DNA from: Amorphochlora amoebiformis
Lineage: Eukaryota; Cercozoa; Chlorarachniophyceae
Direction: 5' to 3'
Assembly: GCA_054601695.1 (NCBI GenBank)
Contig: BAAHQB010000167.1
Span: forward strand, 124,001 to 188,000
DNA: 64,000 nt
This document shows, in pieces, positions 48,838-64,000 of the stretch. Within the stretch, counting starts at the first letter, position 1, and each line of letters starts with the position of its first letter. A program made the position numbers and the translations under genes. The notes below the pieces were generated by a model that had not been told where the DNA came from, did no database searches, and worked only from the letters and a program-made list of their open reading frames with translations.

Positions 48838-49465
48838 TGACTGGATGCGACGATGCTACTAGTGCTATCACAGCAGTCTACAATTATAACACGGGTCGTA
48901 CTGTCTTTTATGATGATCGTAAAGTTGTTTATTATTTATTTATAACCGAATTATTATTTGTTTTTATATAATACGGTAGTTCAACCTGGATGTCTAGATG
49001 TGTACGTACTACTAGACTATCTTCAGTATAACTTAAGTATAATCCAGACACACCTGACCTTCATGATGAAGGTGTGGAGTGCTGAAATGTAAGATACTAG
49101 ATTATGTTTCAGGAAAATTTAAGCTCATTAGTCATTACAGGAGGAGTGTTCATTTAGTCGGGCCATATATAGTGCCCGCATGATGTACTTGCTATCTTAA
49201 CCGTTCAAATTAATACTAGGCTAGGAAATGGTTCAGTATTTTAACTACCAAGCAGTTTGGAGAGTGACGTCCGGTCTGCAGGGCTTAGACACATAAGCAG
49301 CTTGTTTCGGCTATCCTCATTCTAAAAATAACCGAAATAAATGATTATTTTCGACGTTTGATGTGTGTTAAGTGAATCATGAAGTATGTATGAGATAATT
49401 GTACACATGAATATATGAAAAATAATTTAAGGTAAATGTTTGTGTAATGATAATAGTATAGATAA
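48838..49465. other. Convergent 3' region with CTAG words
   Basis: About 630 bp of non-repetitive sequence between the stop codons of two convergent genes. CTAG occurs at about 48859, 48994, 49013 and 49099, and twice near 49217-49223. No open frame seen. Confidence 0.55.
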
Positions 49466-62885
<13,420 letters not shown>

Positions 62886-62889
62886 CTAA

Positions 62890-64000
<1,111 letters not shown>

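Overview
The window is nuclear DNA of a microbial eukaryote. Multi-exon genes with GT-AG introns stand as small islands of ordinary sequence in a sea of (AT)n microsatellite, with smaller amounts of (GT)n, (ATT)n, (GA)n, (CT)n and one huge (CG)n tract. Short interstitial (TTAGGG)n blocks suggest a TTAGGG-type telomere. One gene product (46410-48837) starts with a clear signal peptide followed by a basic, hydroxylated stretch. This is compatible with an alga bearing a complex plastid, but that is inference. No tRNA, rRNA, CRISPR array or intact transposon was seen. Nearly all long ORFs are read-through of repeats (Tyr-Ile or Arg-Ala polymers) and are not genes.

Layout. 3297-18449 (+): exons of a WASH-complex strumpellin-like protein (WASHC5), 5' part missing or unresolved, with large repeat-filled introns that hold a 51/39-bp minisatellite and an exactly duplicated exon. 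21494-21682 (+): a C-terminal-type exon, possibly an alternative last exon. 22222-27802 (-): a complete nibrin/NBS1 gene (FHA, tandem BRCT, Mre11-binding motif), 14 exons, 663 codons. 28204-30667 (+): a small predicted membrane protein, 5 exons. 31828-32154 (-): an 84-residue protein in 2 exons. 32201-40791 (+): a complete GLRX3/PICOT-type thioredoxin-glutaredoxin-glutaredoxin protein, 14 exons. 42933-45943 (-): an acidic/lysine-rich protein, 3 exons found. 46056-46305 (-): a signal-peptide ORF. 46410-48837 (+): a targeted protein, 6 exons, 188 residues. 49466-62885 (-): the C-terminal part of an importin-5/Kap121-type karyopherin, at least 15 exons. The remainder to 64000 is repeat.

I rebuilt the gene models by hand, from acceptor and donor sites, reading-frame continuity across introns and family motifs. 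Where every phase closes (NBS1, GLRX3, the 188-, 148- and 84-residue proteins) the models are strong. Three gene pairs are divergent, with start codons about 46-400 bp apart: NBS1 with the membrane protein, the 84-residue gene with GLRX3, and the signal-peptide ORF with the 188-residue gene. Introns fall into two classes: compact ones of about 40-60 bp and ones inflated by AT repeats. Downstream flanks of several genes are unusually rich in the tetranucleotide CTAG. The genes have housekeeping roles (endosomal actin, double-strand-break repair, iron-sulfur/redox, nuclear import) and no operon-like functional link.
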